NCBI RefSeq assembly: GCF_900115175.1
Contig: NZ_FOYV01000001.1
Location: 2,790,001-2,854,000, forward strand
Length of the DNA stretch: 64,000 bases
Direction of reading: 5' to 3'
Source: Marinobacter gudaonensis
Lineage (GTDB): Bacteria; Pseudomonadota; Gammaproteobacteria; Pseudomonadales; Oleiphilaceae
Each line of letters begins with the position of its first letter. The stretch's first letter is position 1. The notes beneath the pieces were generated by a model. It had not been told where the DNA came from and did no database searches. It saw only the letters and a program-made list of their open reading frames with translations. The position numbers and the translations under genes were made by a program. Positions 55,288 through 63,246 of this stretch are shown piece by piece.

Positions 55288-55572
55288 ATGGCGCTGAAAT
55301 GTTCATCTGCAGTGAAGCAGAAACTGGCTGAAAAGCACGGTGTCAGCCTGGAAGAGGTTCAGCAGTGTTTTGCCAACCGTGAGGGTGGGCTACTGGAAGA
55401 TACCAGGGAGGACCACAAGACAGATCCTCCGACCCAATGGTTCATCGCAGAAACGGACTACGGTCGCCGCCTGAAGGTTGTTTTCATTCTCAAGAATGGC
55501 GACATACTGCTGAAAACCTCCTATGGCCCGAACCCGATAGAAGAAGCCATCTACGCCAAGCACGCATTTTAA
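55288..55572 (+). CDS. BrnT-like toxin (RelE fold), putative
   Basis: A 94-residue protein. KLAEKHGVSLEEVQQCF, LLEDTREDH and LKVVFILKNGDILLKTSY follow the BrnT/RelE-type order of helix, strand and C-terminal sheet. The next gene encodes a ribbon-helix-helix protein, as in brnT-brnA modules, where the toxin gene comes first. The target is probably mRNA on the ribosome (inference from family). The start at 55288 is preferred over upstream codons that cover the operator. Confidence 0.65.
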   Translation: MALKCSSAVKQKLAEKHGVSLEEVQQCFANREGGLLEDTREDHKTDPPTQWFIAETDYGRRLKVVFILKNGDILLKTSYGPNPIEEAIYAKHAF

Positions 55573-55629
55573 TTAAGACAAGTCGCAGAGAAAGAAACAG
55601 AAGAACGACAGCGGCGGGGAGCATATATC

Positions 55630-55977
55630 ATGGCAAAGAAAATTGAAGGTACCCCGGAAGCTTGGGAAGACGGTTCCCTCGGCCGGGAAGAGGAGTTCGT
55701 TCGCGTTTCAAAAAACGTAGATGACGCTGCATTGAACGAAGCAGCCGGTTTGCAGCCCATTTCCATTCGGCTGCAGAAGTCATTGATCGAAGACTTCAAG
55801 ATGATCGCGGAGATCAACGGCATCGGTTATCAGCCCCTGATTCGCCAGGTGCTCAAGCGGTTTGCCGATTCAGAAAAGCGACGGATCTTGCGTGAGAAAT
55901 CGGCTGACATGCGGTCCCTGGATGACGACGAGCATCACGATCCTGATAATGGCGAAGGGAAAAGGGCTTACGGTTAA
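55630..55977 (+). CDS. BrnA/CopG-like ribbon-helix-helix antitoxin, putative
   Basis: A 115-residue acidic protein. Residues about 44-80 (LQPISIRLQKSLIEDFKMIAEINGIGYQPLIRQVLKRFAD) form a ribbon-helix-helix DNA-binding motif of the type found in BrnA/CopG antitoxins. The acidic C-terminus (DDDEHHDPDNGEG) is unusual but fits an unfolded, protease-sensitive tail. It follows the toxin gene by 57 bases and presumably binds the GTATATAC operator. Confidence 0.68.
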   Translation: MAKKIEGTPEAWEDGSLGREEEFVRVSKNVDDAALNEAAGLQPISIRLQKSLIEDFKMIAEINGIGYQPLIRQVLKRFADSEKRRILREKSADMRSLDDDEHHDPDNGEGKRAYG

Positions 55978-56103
55978 TTTACCCGAACTTCGAGATAGAA
56001 TTTACGTCTGCACCTTTGCGGTAATCCCCTTAGGTGTCGATGTGCGTTTGATTTAAAGTGGATCTGTTCCGGATTCCTAACAGATTATTCAAAGGATTGA
56101 ATC

Positions 56104-56580
56104 ATGCCTGTCGCTCGAAGTCCTGTGCTTTATGCCCTGGTTATTCTCTTGTTCCCTGTCTTGGCTGATGCCCAAACCCTTTATCGCTGGGTGGACGAGA
56201 ACGGTATTACTCACTTCTCCGACAAAGAACCTGAATCCGGTGCTCAGCGTGTTTCTCCATCCGGTATGAGCGTCATAGCTATGGGAGAGAACATTCGCAC
56301 TCAGAAGAGGCTCGAAAATATCCGGCGCCCGAAACCGGCTGAACCTCCCAAACCACCAACAGCTCAGCCGACTTCCTCCAGACCCTACTGGGAGGAATAC
56401 CACAAGAAGCGCCAGGCAGAGTTACTTCAATGGAAGTGCGACAACTACGTGGCCAGGATCGATTGGATCGATAGCCGTCTGAGGGCCGGAGGGTATTCGG
56501 TTTCTCAGGGTAATCGGTGGAGAGGAGAGCGCAGGGAATTATCCAGCAAAAGGGCCTGGGAATGCTTACGCAACAATTAG
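56104..56580 (+). CDS. DUF4124 domain protein, exported
   Basis: A 158-residue protein. Signal peptide to about residue 23 (LLFPVLADA), then a DUF4124 domain (QTLYRWVDENGITHFSDKEPESG), a Pro-rich linker (RRPKPAEPPKPPTAQPTS) and a C-terminal region with two cysteines (QWKCDNYVARIDWIDSRL, ECLRNN). The role is unknown. It lies within the island but has a family member at 31.5 kb, so it may be cargo of chromosomal origin. No operon partner is evident. Confidence 0.8.
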   Translation: MPVARSPVLYALVILLFPVLADAQTLYRWVDENGITHFSDKEPESGAQRVSPSGMSVIAMGENIRTQKRLENIRRPKPAEPPKPPTAQPTSSRPYWEEYHKKRQAELLQWKCDNYVARIDWIDSRLRAGGYSVSQGNRWRGERRELSSKRAWECLRNN

Positions 56581-56803
56581 AGTCGTAAGCGATCTCTCAT
56601 GCTTGATAAAGATTTATCTTCTGTTACCACTCACTCATTTCGCCAAACTAGCGATCGAGCCATCCGGTCAGGACTACCATGACTCACCGCCGGCAAGGAT
56701 GCCTGGCAAGCGCGACACCTGCATAGTGGTGTGCTTTCAGGGAGAGCACTGACTTTCCCATACAAAGGTTTCGCGCTTGTCGTAAAAGTAGTCAGTTAAT
56801 AGC

Positions 56804-59272
56804 CTACCTCCTATGCCCCTTCTTGTAGAGGCGGTTGGCTGATGCTACTGCTCTTTCAATGTTTTGATTGAGACTATGTTCAAGTTCCTTAAACGGATTA
56901 GACAGCCATTCTGAGGGTAAGCTTCGCTTGTGAGCTTCCCTTGAAACATTTTCGAACAGAGTCCTTACATAAGAATAGAATTCTCCTACCATTTCCATTC
57001 TTATATGGAGTCGTGACAGTTTATTTCGCTCGCTGTCTAGCCTCTGTTGTTTGTTTTTAAGACTTTTCCATGTTTCAAAATTATCAATAAATGTATCCAT
57101 CATCATGCATTCAAGGAAAGTCAAATCAGACAGCAAGTCTTTTACAATGTAACCGCCGAGAATTGTTGGGAAGAAATTGCTTGAGAGAGTTGGCTTGCCG
57201 TGAGATGAGGTGCTAACGAACCTTTTGTCACATAGATCCTCAAGTACAGACAACGCTATCTCATCGCTATAACCAATATCGAGTAAATTCAATTTGATTT
57301 CTTCGCCGTCCATCTTCTTTGCAGCGTCCTGAGAGTTCAACTTTACCAACGCACTTAAGACAAACATTCGTAATATTTGTGCACTGTTTATAGAAAGTCG
57401 AGCATCAAATGGATTGCCTATCACGGAACGTTGCTCGACATAGACTGGACTGTTGCCAAGAATAATTGATCGGAACGCCTCGTGCTTGGGTAAGGTATAT
57501 TGATCAGTAGCCTGCATGGCTTTTCCTGGATCTGTGTACCCTCTTTCTAAGAATGAGCGAGTCATTCTTAGGGCCAGCCGAATGTCACGGTTTGCTAGGA
57601 CTTCAATGCGTGTGCCAACCTCTGTTCCTAATACCGATCGTTGAACTATATCGATGAAGTCAGCAAGACTTTTGGTTTTTACAATAGCACCGTTAGCTGC
57701 TCTAAATTCACCCTCTTTATTTTCTAAGAGTTTGCTAGCAAGCGTAAATCTTTTCGATAAAACTGCGTGAATATCTGGCGGGTCAATTTGAAGCGTATCG
57801 AAATCAAAGGCGTCGAAGGTGGGAGAGTTTCTGTGCTGCACATAAGTAGACTCTCTCATGCTTAGTAATAGGTTTATGCCCAGTTTGCTTGCCAGAGCAA
57901 TTGCATCTGCGAATATGGTTGATTGCAATTCTTCATTTGGCATTTGATCTACGTTGTCTACAACCAGGAAAACTGGTGATTTTGTTGCGCTCCACTCCAA
58001 TATCTTTTCAACATAAGGAATAATCTTTTCCTGTTCGTTGAGTATTTTTCTTGCAATTTCCCTGTTTAGCTCAGTTTCATCCTCGAGCAGCCTTTTTAAA
58101 GGGCCTCTCTTCATCGATTCAATATCTTTTTCGTAAGCATGTTTTTGGCAAAGATCATAATCGGAGAGGAATTCATCTGACTCAATGTATTTATAAATGG
58201 ACTCATAAATGAAATCTAAAACATTTCCGGACGGAGAGAATTCCAGAAAGTTGATGTCAATCCAGTGTGGATACGCCTCGCTCCGTTTCTTTGCAAAAAA
58301 ACTGGCGGCTGATACCTCTCTGGTATATTTCAAAAAAGTAGATTTCCCAGAGCCTACTGTTCCTAGAATTAACATCGCCAGAGGTTTTGCTGATTTTGTG
58401 GTTTTATTTAATGCTGAATCCAGAGCTCCTCTTTGTTTTCTTTTCATTGGGTTTTTGGGAGCTACACGAAAAAGTGAGTCCCTTTTGTTTATGTGGAATT
58501 GTATTTTGGTGTCGAATCTTTTTCTGTCAGGCGTTTGTACGTAGCAGTTAATCAAGGTTTCTCGATCTGCTGTTGAAGTGTCAGAAAAAGCTTGTGTTAT
58601 TTCTTCTTCAATAAGTGGGTATATCGGGTTTTCTGGTCTCTGTATGTCGGTTAACTTAAAAGAATTTAATCGCCTAGTTTCTATTTGATCCTCTTTCCTA
58701 CCCAGGAGCTCCTCTCGAAGGTACCCGTTTATCACTCCCTCTCTAGATAAAAGGCTTGTGAAATAATTGAGGTCCTCTCCAAGAGTTTGCTGTAAAGAAT
58801 CAAATATTATTGCGTTGGAATCCTTGAACGATATTTCGTCGTCTCTGAATGCTGGAAAAATTATCCATTGTCCTCCATTCGTAACAACTGCAAATTGTAT
58901 ATTTTTATCTATACAATATTGTCGGGCCTGCCTAATTGCATCTCCGGTATTGCCCTCAAGCCATGCCCCTCTTAACCTTTGCTTTCTTTTTTGAGGGACT
59001 GTATCAAAAGCGACGCCTACTTTTTTTGCTTCCACAATAATTGCGGTGTTCGCAGTCCTGATAATATAGTCACAATATCTCGCAGTCCCATTTTCGTCGT
59101 GGTGGGTTTCTTCTACTTCTATATCATCCTTGTTCCATTCAAGAATTTCATTGAGTATAACGTCAATAATTTGAAACCTTGTCGTTGCCTCATTTGCATT
59201 AGCAAGTTTTCTGTCTTGATATTTTGTGACTAGTTCTTCTGCTAGCTTGTAGATGTGATCTGGATTTTTCAT
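56804..59272 (-). CDS. fused HsdR-like PD-(D/E)XK nuclease and P-loop NTPase
   Basis: An 822-residue protein in clearly A+T-rich DNA. Residues 1-140 match the type I restriction HsdR N-terminal nuclease: D68 (CDYII), E81-A-K83 (VEAKK) and QxxxY at 115-119. Residues about 295-480 form a P-loop NTPase: Walker A GTVGSGKST (304-312), Walker B VFLVVDNVDQ (434-443), then LLLSMRES with a likely sensor Arg473. The C-terminal 300 residues are helical and unrecognised. The nuclease-STAND layout resembles Avs defence proteins but is shorter and lacks their TPR-like sensor. It is second in an operon with an S24 repressor, with 3 bases between. A role in phage defence is inference. Confidence 0.75.
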   Translation of the reverse strand: MKNPDHIYKLAEELVTKYQDRKLANANEATTRFQIIDVILNEILEWNKDDIEVEETHHDENGTARYCDYIIRTANTAIIVEAKKVGVAFDTVPQKRKQRLRGAWLEGNTGDAIRQARQYCIDKNIQFAVVTNGGQWIIFPAFRDDEISFKDSNAIIFDSLQQTLGEDLNYFTSLLSREGVINGYLREELLGRKEDQIETRRLNSFKLTDIQRPENPIYPLIEEEITQAFSDTSTADRETLINCYVQTPDRKRFDTKIQFHINKRDSLFRVAPKNPMKRKQRGALDSALNKTTKSAKPLAMLILGTVGSGKSTFLKYTREVSAASFFAKKRSEAYPHWIDINFLEFSPSGNVLDFIYESIYKYIESDEFLSDYDLCQKHAYEKDIESMKRGPLKRLLEDETELNREIARKILNEQEKIIPYVEKILEWSATKSPVFLVVDNVDQMPNEELQSTIFADAIALASKLGINLLLSMRESTYVQHRNSPTFDAFDFDTLQIDPPDIHAVLSKRFTLASKLLENKEGEFRAANGAIVKTKSLADFIDIVQRSVLGTEVGTRIEVLANRDIRLALRMTRSFLERGYTDPGKAMQATDQYTLPKHEAFRSIILGNSPVYVEQRSVIGNPFDARLSINSAQILRMFVLSALVKLNSQDAAKKMDGEEIKLNLLDIGYSDEIALSVLEDLCDKRFVSTSSHGKPTLSSNFFPTILGGYIVKDLLSDLTFLECMMMDTFIDNFETWKSLKNKQQRLDSERNKLSRLHIRMEMVGEFYSYVRTLFENVSREAHKRSLPSEWLSNPFKELEHSLNQNIERAVASANRLYKKGHRR

Positions 59273-59275
59273 GTA

Positions 59276-59953
59276 TTAAAGATCCTTCCCTACCCAAACA
59301 ACCTTCCCGATGACTTCTAGATTTTCCAGATCAGCACTGGAAATTTCCTGAGGTGGATATTCTTTATTATCACTTAGTAGTTGCACTCCGTCATTCCAGA
59401 GCGTCTGAACCCTCTTTACGAGTAAATGGTCGCCATTCCGGATCACGTAAATATGACCATCTCGTAGTTTCTTTTCACTTGTATCTACCATCACGGTTTC
59501 ATTATCGGAGATAGTAGGCTCCATCGAGTCGCCTTTGGCGAATACCAGTGCAAGATTCCCCTCATTGAATCCCCGAAACCTCAGCCATTTCCTCCGGAAT
59601 GCTAGCTCTCTAGTTGGCGACTCGTCTCCAGCAAAGGAGCCATGCCCTGCGGCCACCTGTACGTTGTAACCAGGAATGAGTGCAAACTCCTCTTCAAACT
59701 GTGAATCGGACTTTGTTGGTTCCTTTCCGGTTGCGAGCCACTCGACTGAAGCACCGGCAGCGTTTGCGATGCGCAGTAAACTGTCCAATCGAGGGAGGGC
59801 GCCATTCAGAATATTTCTAAAGGTGCTGTCCCCCATGCCCGCCTTGTGTGCGAAGGATCTCGCCGATCCGTTGCCCACTAATTCTCTCAAGCGTTCAGTG
59901 AAGCCTGTGTCATCAACAGTTTGCTGCTCTTCTGACTTTTTCTCTTCACGCAT
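59276..59953 (-). CDS. S24/LexA-like phage repressor
   Basis: A 225-residue two-domain regulator. The N-terminal HTH lies at about 29-75 (ARSFAHKAGMGDSTFRNILNG). The C-terminal S24 peptidase shows a cleavage site AAGHG (Ala102-Gly103), Ser143 (GDSMEPT) and Lys180 (LLVKRV). Such repressors cut themselves when RecA is activated by DNA damage. It precedes the nuclease-NTPase gene on the same strand with 3 bases between, and diverges from a Cox-like gene, as in temperate phage switches. It should control both directions. Confidence 0.88.
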   Translation of the reverse strand: MREEKKSEEQQTVDDTGFTERLRELVGNGSARSFAHKAGMGDSTFRNILNGALPRLDSLLRIANAAGASVEWLATGKEPTKSDSQFEEEFALIPGYNVQVAAGHGSFAGDESPTRELAFRRKWLRFRGFNEGNLALVFAKGDSMEPTISDNETVMVDTSEKKLRDGHIYVIRNGDHLLVKRVQTLWNDGVQLLSDNKEYPPQEISSADLENLEVIGKVVWVGKDL

Positions 59954-59984
59954 TCTAAGTCGTCACCAGTTAAAGGCTTAAAAA

Positions 59985-60004
59985 GTTAGCAGTATACTGT
60001 TGAC
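59985..60004. promoter_or_regulatory. candidate repressor operator 1
   Basis: A dyad centred on CAGTATACTG with extended symmetry (16 of 20 positions), 32 bases upstream of the repressor start. Confidence 0.5.
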
Positions 60005-60042
60005 TGCGAGCGTTTTAAGGCCTGTATTCTGTTTAATGATAG

Positions 60043-60068
60043 TTAACTGCTCGGATGTGAGCAGCTAA
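60043..60068. promoter_or_regulatory. candidate repressor operator 2
   Basis: TTAACTGCTC and GAGCAGCTAA form an inverted repeat around six bases, just before the Cox-like gene. Its half-sites resemble those of operator 1 (TTA, then a CAG/CTG block). Confidence 0.45.
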
Positions 60069-60070
60069 AT

Positions 60071-60316
60071 GTGAAAATAAGTGTAGCAGAGTGCAAAACA
60101 GTGGACGAGCAAAAGCAAATCATTCTGATCGCAACGCCTGTCATGACCCAGGACCGCTACGCCCAGCTTACGGGCCTGACGGAAGGGCAGGTCAGGGGCC
60201 AGATCGAAAAAGGACATCTGCCTTCACTCAAGATCGGTCGGGGGGCATGGTCAACATCGCCGCGTCCTATTTGCCTCCCCGAACCAAGAGGCCTGGTAGA
60301 AGGTGAGGAGTCTTGA
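60071..60316 (+). pseudogene. Cox-like phage regulator, frameshifted
   Basis: The frame encodes QIILIATPVMTQDRYAQLTG, then LTEGQVRGQIEKGHLPSLKIGR, the HTH of P2/CTX-type Cox regulators. Family members continue KIGRxxMVNIA. Here the frame leaves the family after KIGRG, while MVNIAASYLPPRTKRPG appears in another frame, starting at the GGGGGG run (60238-60243). Adding one G restores KIGRGGMVNIA. The start (GTG 60071 or GTG 60101) is uncertain. Either a real inactivation or a sequencing error in the G run. Confidence 0.65.
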
Positions 60317-60318
60317 CA

Positions 60319-60461
60319 ACCACTTCATTGCCTGAGCGCGACGCTGCTTTGCAAGCAGGAGTTCGAGAGGTGTGACAGCAGGCACTCTCGACTTCGGCAA
60401 GGGCCACCAATGGATTGTCACTTCCTTGTGAATGGTGGAGCACATTCGGACTCTTCCGGAA
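60319..60461. other. gap between the Cox-like and integrase remnants
   Basis: No gene recognised. Probably eroded phage DNA, judging from the broken genes on both sides. Confidence 0.4.
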
Positions 60462-60578
60462 GTGCCGGATCACTCAGATCTCAAGCTGACCATGCGGTAT
60501 GATCATCTTGCTCCTGAGTGTCTTAATGAAGCTATTGATAAGGGGGAGCATATTTTGATTATTGGTGTTTCAAAGTAA
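60462..60578 (+). pseudogene. tyrosine integrase remnant (C-terminal end)
   Basis: The frame from 60462 reads VPDHSDLKLTMRYDHLAPE and stops at 60576-60578. This is the end of a phage tyrosine recombinase, which typically reads LGHSDLKxTMRYAHLAPE; the tyrosine at 60498-60500 is the catalytic residue. No upstream integrase sequence joins it, so about 90 percent of the gene is missing. Its presence near the intact tRNA fits the usual place of an island integrase. Confidence 0.75.
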
Positions 60579-60590
60579 GGGAAGGATGGG

Positions 60591-61049
60591 ATGGCAATAG
60601 CAAGGAGAGGAGACCTAATAGAAATAGAAACGCCTAACGGCATCGGCTACGGACTGTTTACTCATAAGCATTCGAAGTACGGTGAGTTACTGAGAGTCTT
60701 TAATGTGCTCGTCGACGAGCGGCCCAGGTCTCCGGTGGAAATCCTTGATACTGCGGTTCGATTCAATTGCTTTTTCCCTGTTTCTATCGCCATTCGTCGG
60801 AAATCAGTTTCCGTTGCATTTCACTGTAATGTTCCGGAAGGTCTCTCTGTATTTCCATTATTCAGGACTGGAGTTCCTTCACCACTAACCAAAAGAATTG
60901 AGAGGTGGAGCCTTTGGGATGGTGAAAAGAGCTGGCAAATCGGGGTTCCCAACAAGGATGAAGCGAAGATCTCTCCCTTGGCCGGTTGGAATCATGCGCT
61001 GCTGGTGCACCGAATCTCTAATGGGTGGCGGCCGGAAATGTGGATTTAG
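60591..61049 (+). CDS. Imm26-like immunity protein
   Basis: A 152-residue protein with a strong GGAAGGA site. GDLIEIETPNGIGYGLF, YGELLRVFNVL, VFPLFRTGVPSP, WSLWDGEKSWQIG and NHALLVHRISNGWRPE follow the order of Imm26, an immunity family of polymorphic toxin systems. No toxin gene is beside it, so it is an orphan. It lies between the integrase remnant and the tRNA. Confidence 0.72.
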   Translation: MAIARRGDLIEIETPNGIGYGLFTHKHSKYGELLRVFNVLVDERPRSPVEILDTAVRFNCFFPVSIAIRRKSVSVAFHCNVPEGLSVFPLFRTGVPSPLTKRIERWSLWDGEKSWQIGVPNKDEAKISPLAGWNHALLVHRISNGWRPEMWI

Positions 61050-61114
61050 GGGTAGAGGTGTTTACCTTCATTTAACCGGTAACGGTAAGGTTGAGGATAT
61101 CGTGAGTTATTAAA

Positions 61115-61194
<80 letters not shown>

Positions 61195-61232
61195 GTTCAG
61201 CGAACGCTGTCTTGAGAGGTGTTTCCGGTAGG

Positions 61233-61276
61233 AAACAAAGCGGGCGCCATTATACCGGTGAGGTGTGGCGCCCGCT
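61233..61276 (-). terminator. terminator of rpoD
   Basis: A 10-bp stem AGCGGGCGCC/GGCGCCCGCT with an 18-base loop, then TTTGTTT on the minus strand, 14 bases past the rpoD stop. Confidence 0.8.
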
Positions 61277-61289
61277 ACTGTTGTGGGTA

Positions 61290-63137
61290 TTATCCGTTGC
61301 CCTGGTCGTCAATGAAGCCGCGCAGGTGGTCGGAGCGTGACGGGTGGCGCAGTTTGCGCAGGGCCTTGGCTTCGATCTGACGGATCCGTTCCCGGGTGAC
61401 GTCGAACTGCTTGCCGACTTCTTCCAGGGTGTGGTCGGTGTTCATCTCGATGCCAAAACGCATCCGCAGCACCTTGGATTCCCGGGCGGTCAGGCCGGCC
61501 AGAACCGAGCGGGTGGCTTCGCGCAGGCCTTCGGCGGTGGCGGAATCCACCGGGGAAAGGGCCTGGATGTCCTCGATGAAGTCGCCCAGATGGCTGTCTT
61601 CGTCGTCGCCGATCGGGGTTTCCATGGAGATCGGTTCTTTCGCGATCTTCAGCACCTTGCGGATCTTGTCCTCCGGCATTTCCATGCGCTCACCGAGCTC
61701 TTCCGGTGTCGGCTCGCGGCCCATCTCCTGCAGCATCTGCCGGGAAATCCGGTTGAGCTTGTTGATGGTCTCGATCATGTGCACCGGAATACGGATGGTG
61801 CGCGCCTGGTCCGCGATGGAGCGGGTGATGGCCTGCCGGATCCACCAGGTGGCGTAGGTGGAGAACTTGTACCCGCGACGGTACTCGAACTTGTCCACCG
61901 CTTTCATCAGGCCGATGTTGCCTTCCTGGATCAGGTCCAGGAACTGCAGGCCGCGGTTGGTGTACTTTTTGGCGATGGAAATGACCAGACGCAGGTTGGC
62001 TTCGACCATTTCCTTCTTGGCGCGACGAGCCTTGGCTTCGCCGATGGAGACCCGGCGGTTGATCTCCTTGATGTCGGCGACGTCGAGATCAACTTCGGTC
62101 TGCACGTTCAGGATGCGCTTCTGCAGGCGCACAATCTCGTCAACGCGCTCGGCCATGGGGGCGGCGTAGGGTTTCTTGCCCTTGGCAATCTTGTCGGCCC
62201 AGTCCAGGTTAACTTCGTTGCCCGGGAACGACTTGATGAAGTCCTTGCGCGGCATTTTGCAGTCACGAACGCAGATCTGCATGATTGCGCGCTCGTTCTC
62301 CCGGACCAGGTCGTTGGTGGAACGCACCACGTTGACCAGTTCGTCGAAGGCTTTGTTGGCGAGCTTGAACGGAGCGAATACCTGCCCCAGTTCGTTCAGC
62401 GCGTCCTGGGTCTTCTTGTCGGCGCGGCCGTGCTTTGCCAGAGCCTTGTCGGCGGCATCCAGTTTTTCCCGCAGCAGCTCGAAACGCAGGCGGGTCTCTT
62501 CCGGATCCGGACCGTTGTCGGTCTCTTCCTCGCTGGAGGAGGAGTCGTCGTCATCGTCAGAGGACGAGTCGGTGTCATCGGAGCTGTCGCTGGTGTCTTC
62601 ACCCATGAAGGGTTCGGCGTCGTCCGGGTCGAGGAAGCCGGTGACGATGTCGCTGATCCGGCCTTCGTTCTCAATAATGCGCTCGTAAGCCTGGATGACC
62701 GTGCCGGCAGTACCGGGGAAGTGGGCAACGGCAGCCATGACATCGCGGATGCCTTCCTCGATGCGCTTGGCAATGACGATCTCGCCTTCGCGGGTGAGCA
62801 GTTCAACGGTACCCATCTCGCGCATGTACATGCGCACCGGGTCGGTTGTGCGGCCAGCGTCGGTTTCCACCGCGGCCAGGGCAGCAGCGGCTTCGGCGGC
62901 AGCAGCTTCGTCGGCGGTAGAGTCGCCCTCGGTCATCAGCAGGGTATCGGCGTCCGGCGTTTCTTCGCACACCTGGATACCCATGTCATTGATCATTCGG
63001 ATGATGTCTTCGACCTGATCCGGGTCGGCAATGTCTTCCGGCAGGTGATCGTTTACCTCGGCGTAAGTCAGGTAACCTTGTTCCTTGCCTCGGGCAATGA
63101 GGTCTTTCAAACGTGATTTTTGCGAATTGCCTGACAT
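61290..63137 (-). CDS. rpoD: RNA polymerase sigma factor RpoD (sigma-70)
   Basis: A 615-residue housekeeping sigma factor. Region 1.1 is at the start ([25 protein letters not shown]), region 1.2 near 97 ([22 protein letters not shown]), region 2 near 375-450 ([59 protein letters not shown], cited in parts) and region 4 near 555-610 ([26 protein letters not shown]). The non-conserved region has an Asp/Ser/Glu-rich stretch at about 185-222, a longer version of the acidic segment known in E. coli. Follows dnaG, the standard operon order. Confidence 0.97.
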   Translation of the reverse strand: MSGNSQKSRLKDLIARGKEQGYLTYAEVNDHLPEDIADPDQVEDIIRMINDMGIQVCEETPDADTLLMTEGDSTADEAAAAEAAAALAAVETDAGRTTDPVRMYMREMGTVELLTREGEIVIAKRIEEGIRDVMAAVAHFPGTAGTVIQAYERIIENEGRISDIVTGFLDPDDAEPFMGEDTSDSSDDTDSSSDDDDDSSSSEEETDNGPDPEETRLRFELLREKLDAADKALAKHGRADKKTQDALNELGQVFAPFKLANKAFDELVNVVRSTNDLVRENERAIMQICVRDCKMPRKDFIKSFPGNEVNLDWADKIAKGKKPYAAPMAERVDEIVRLQKRILNVQTEVDLDVADIKEINRRVSIGEAKARRAKKEMVEANLRLVISIAKKYTNRGLQFLDLIQEGNIGLMKAVDKFEYRRGYKFSTYATWWIRQAITRSIADQARTIRIPVHMIETINKLNRISRQMLQEMGREPTPEELGERMEMPEDKIRKVLKIAKEPISMETPIGDDEDSHLGDFIEDIQALSPVDSATAEGLREATRSVLAGLTARESKVLRMRFGIEMNTDHTLEEVGKQFDVTRERIRQIEAKALRKLRHPSRSDHLRGFIDDQGNG

Positions 63138-63246
63138 AGACACCCTGTGAACTCGCTTTTATGAGGAAAAAAGTTAAACAGCCATTATAGCTGTCGCGTG
63201 GACGCGCTGCCACCGAATGGTTAGATGGTGATCAGCCCGCCAAGTT

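Noticed and set aside
61344..63116. A 590-codon open frame on the plus strand opposite rpoD
   Set aside because: It is a mirror frame caused by the high G+C codon use of rpoD; the translation resembles no protein family.
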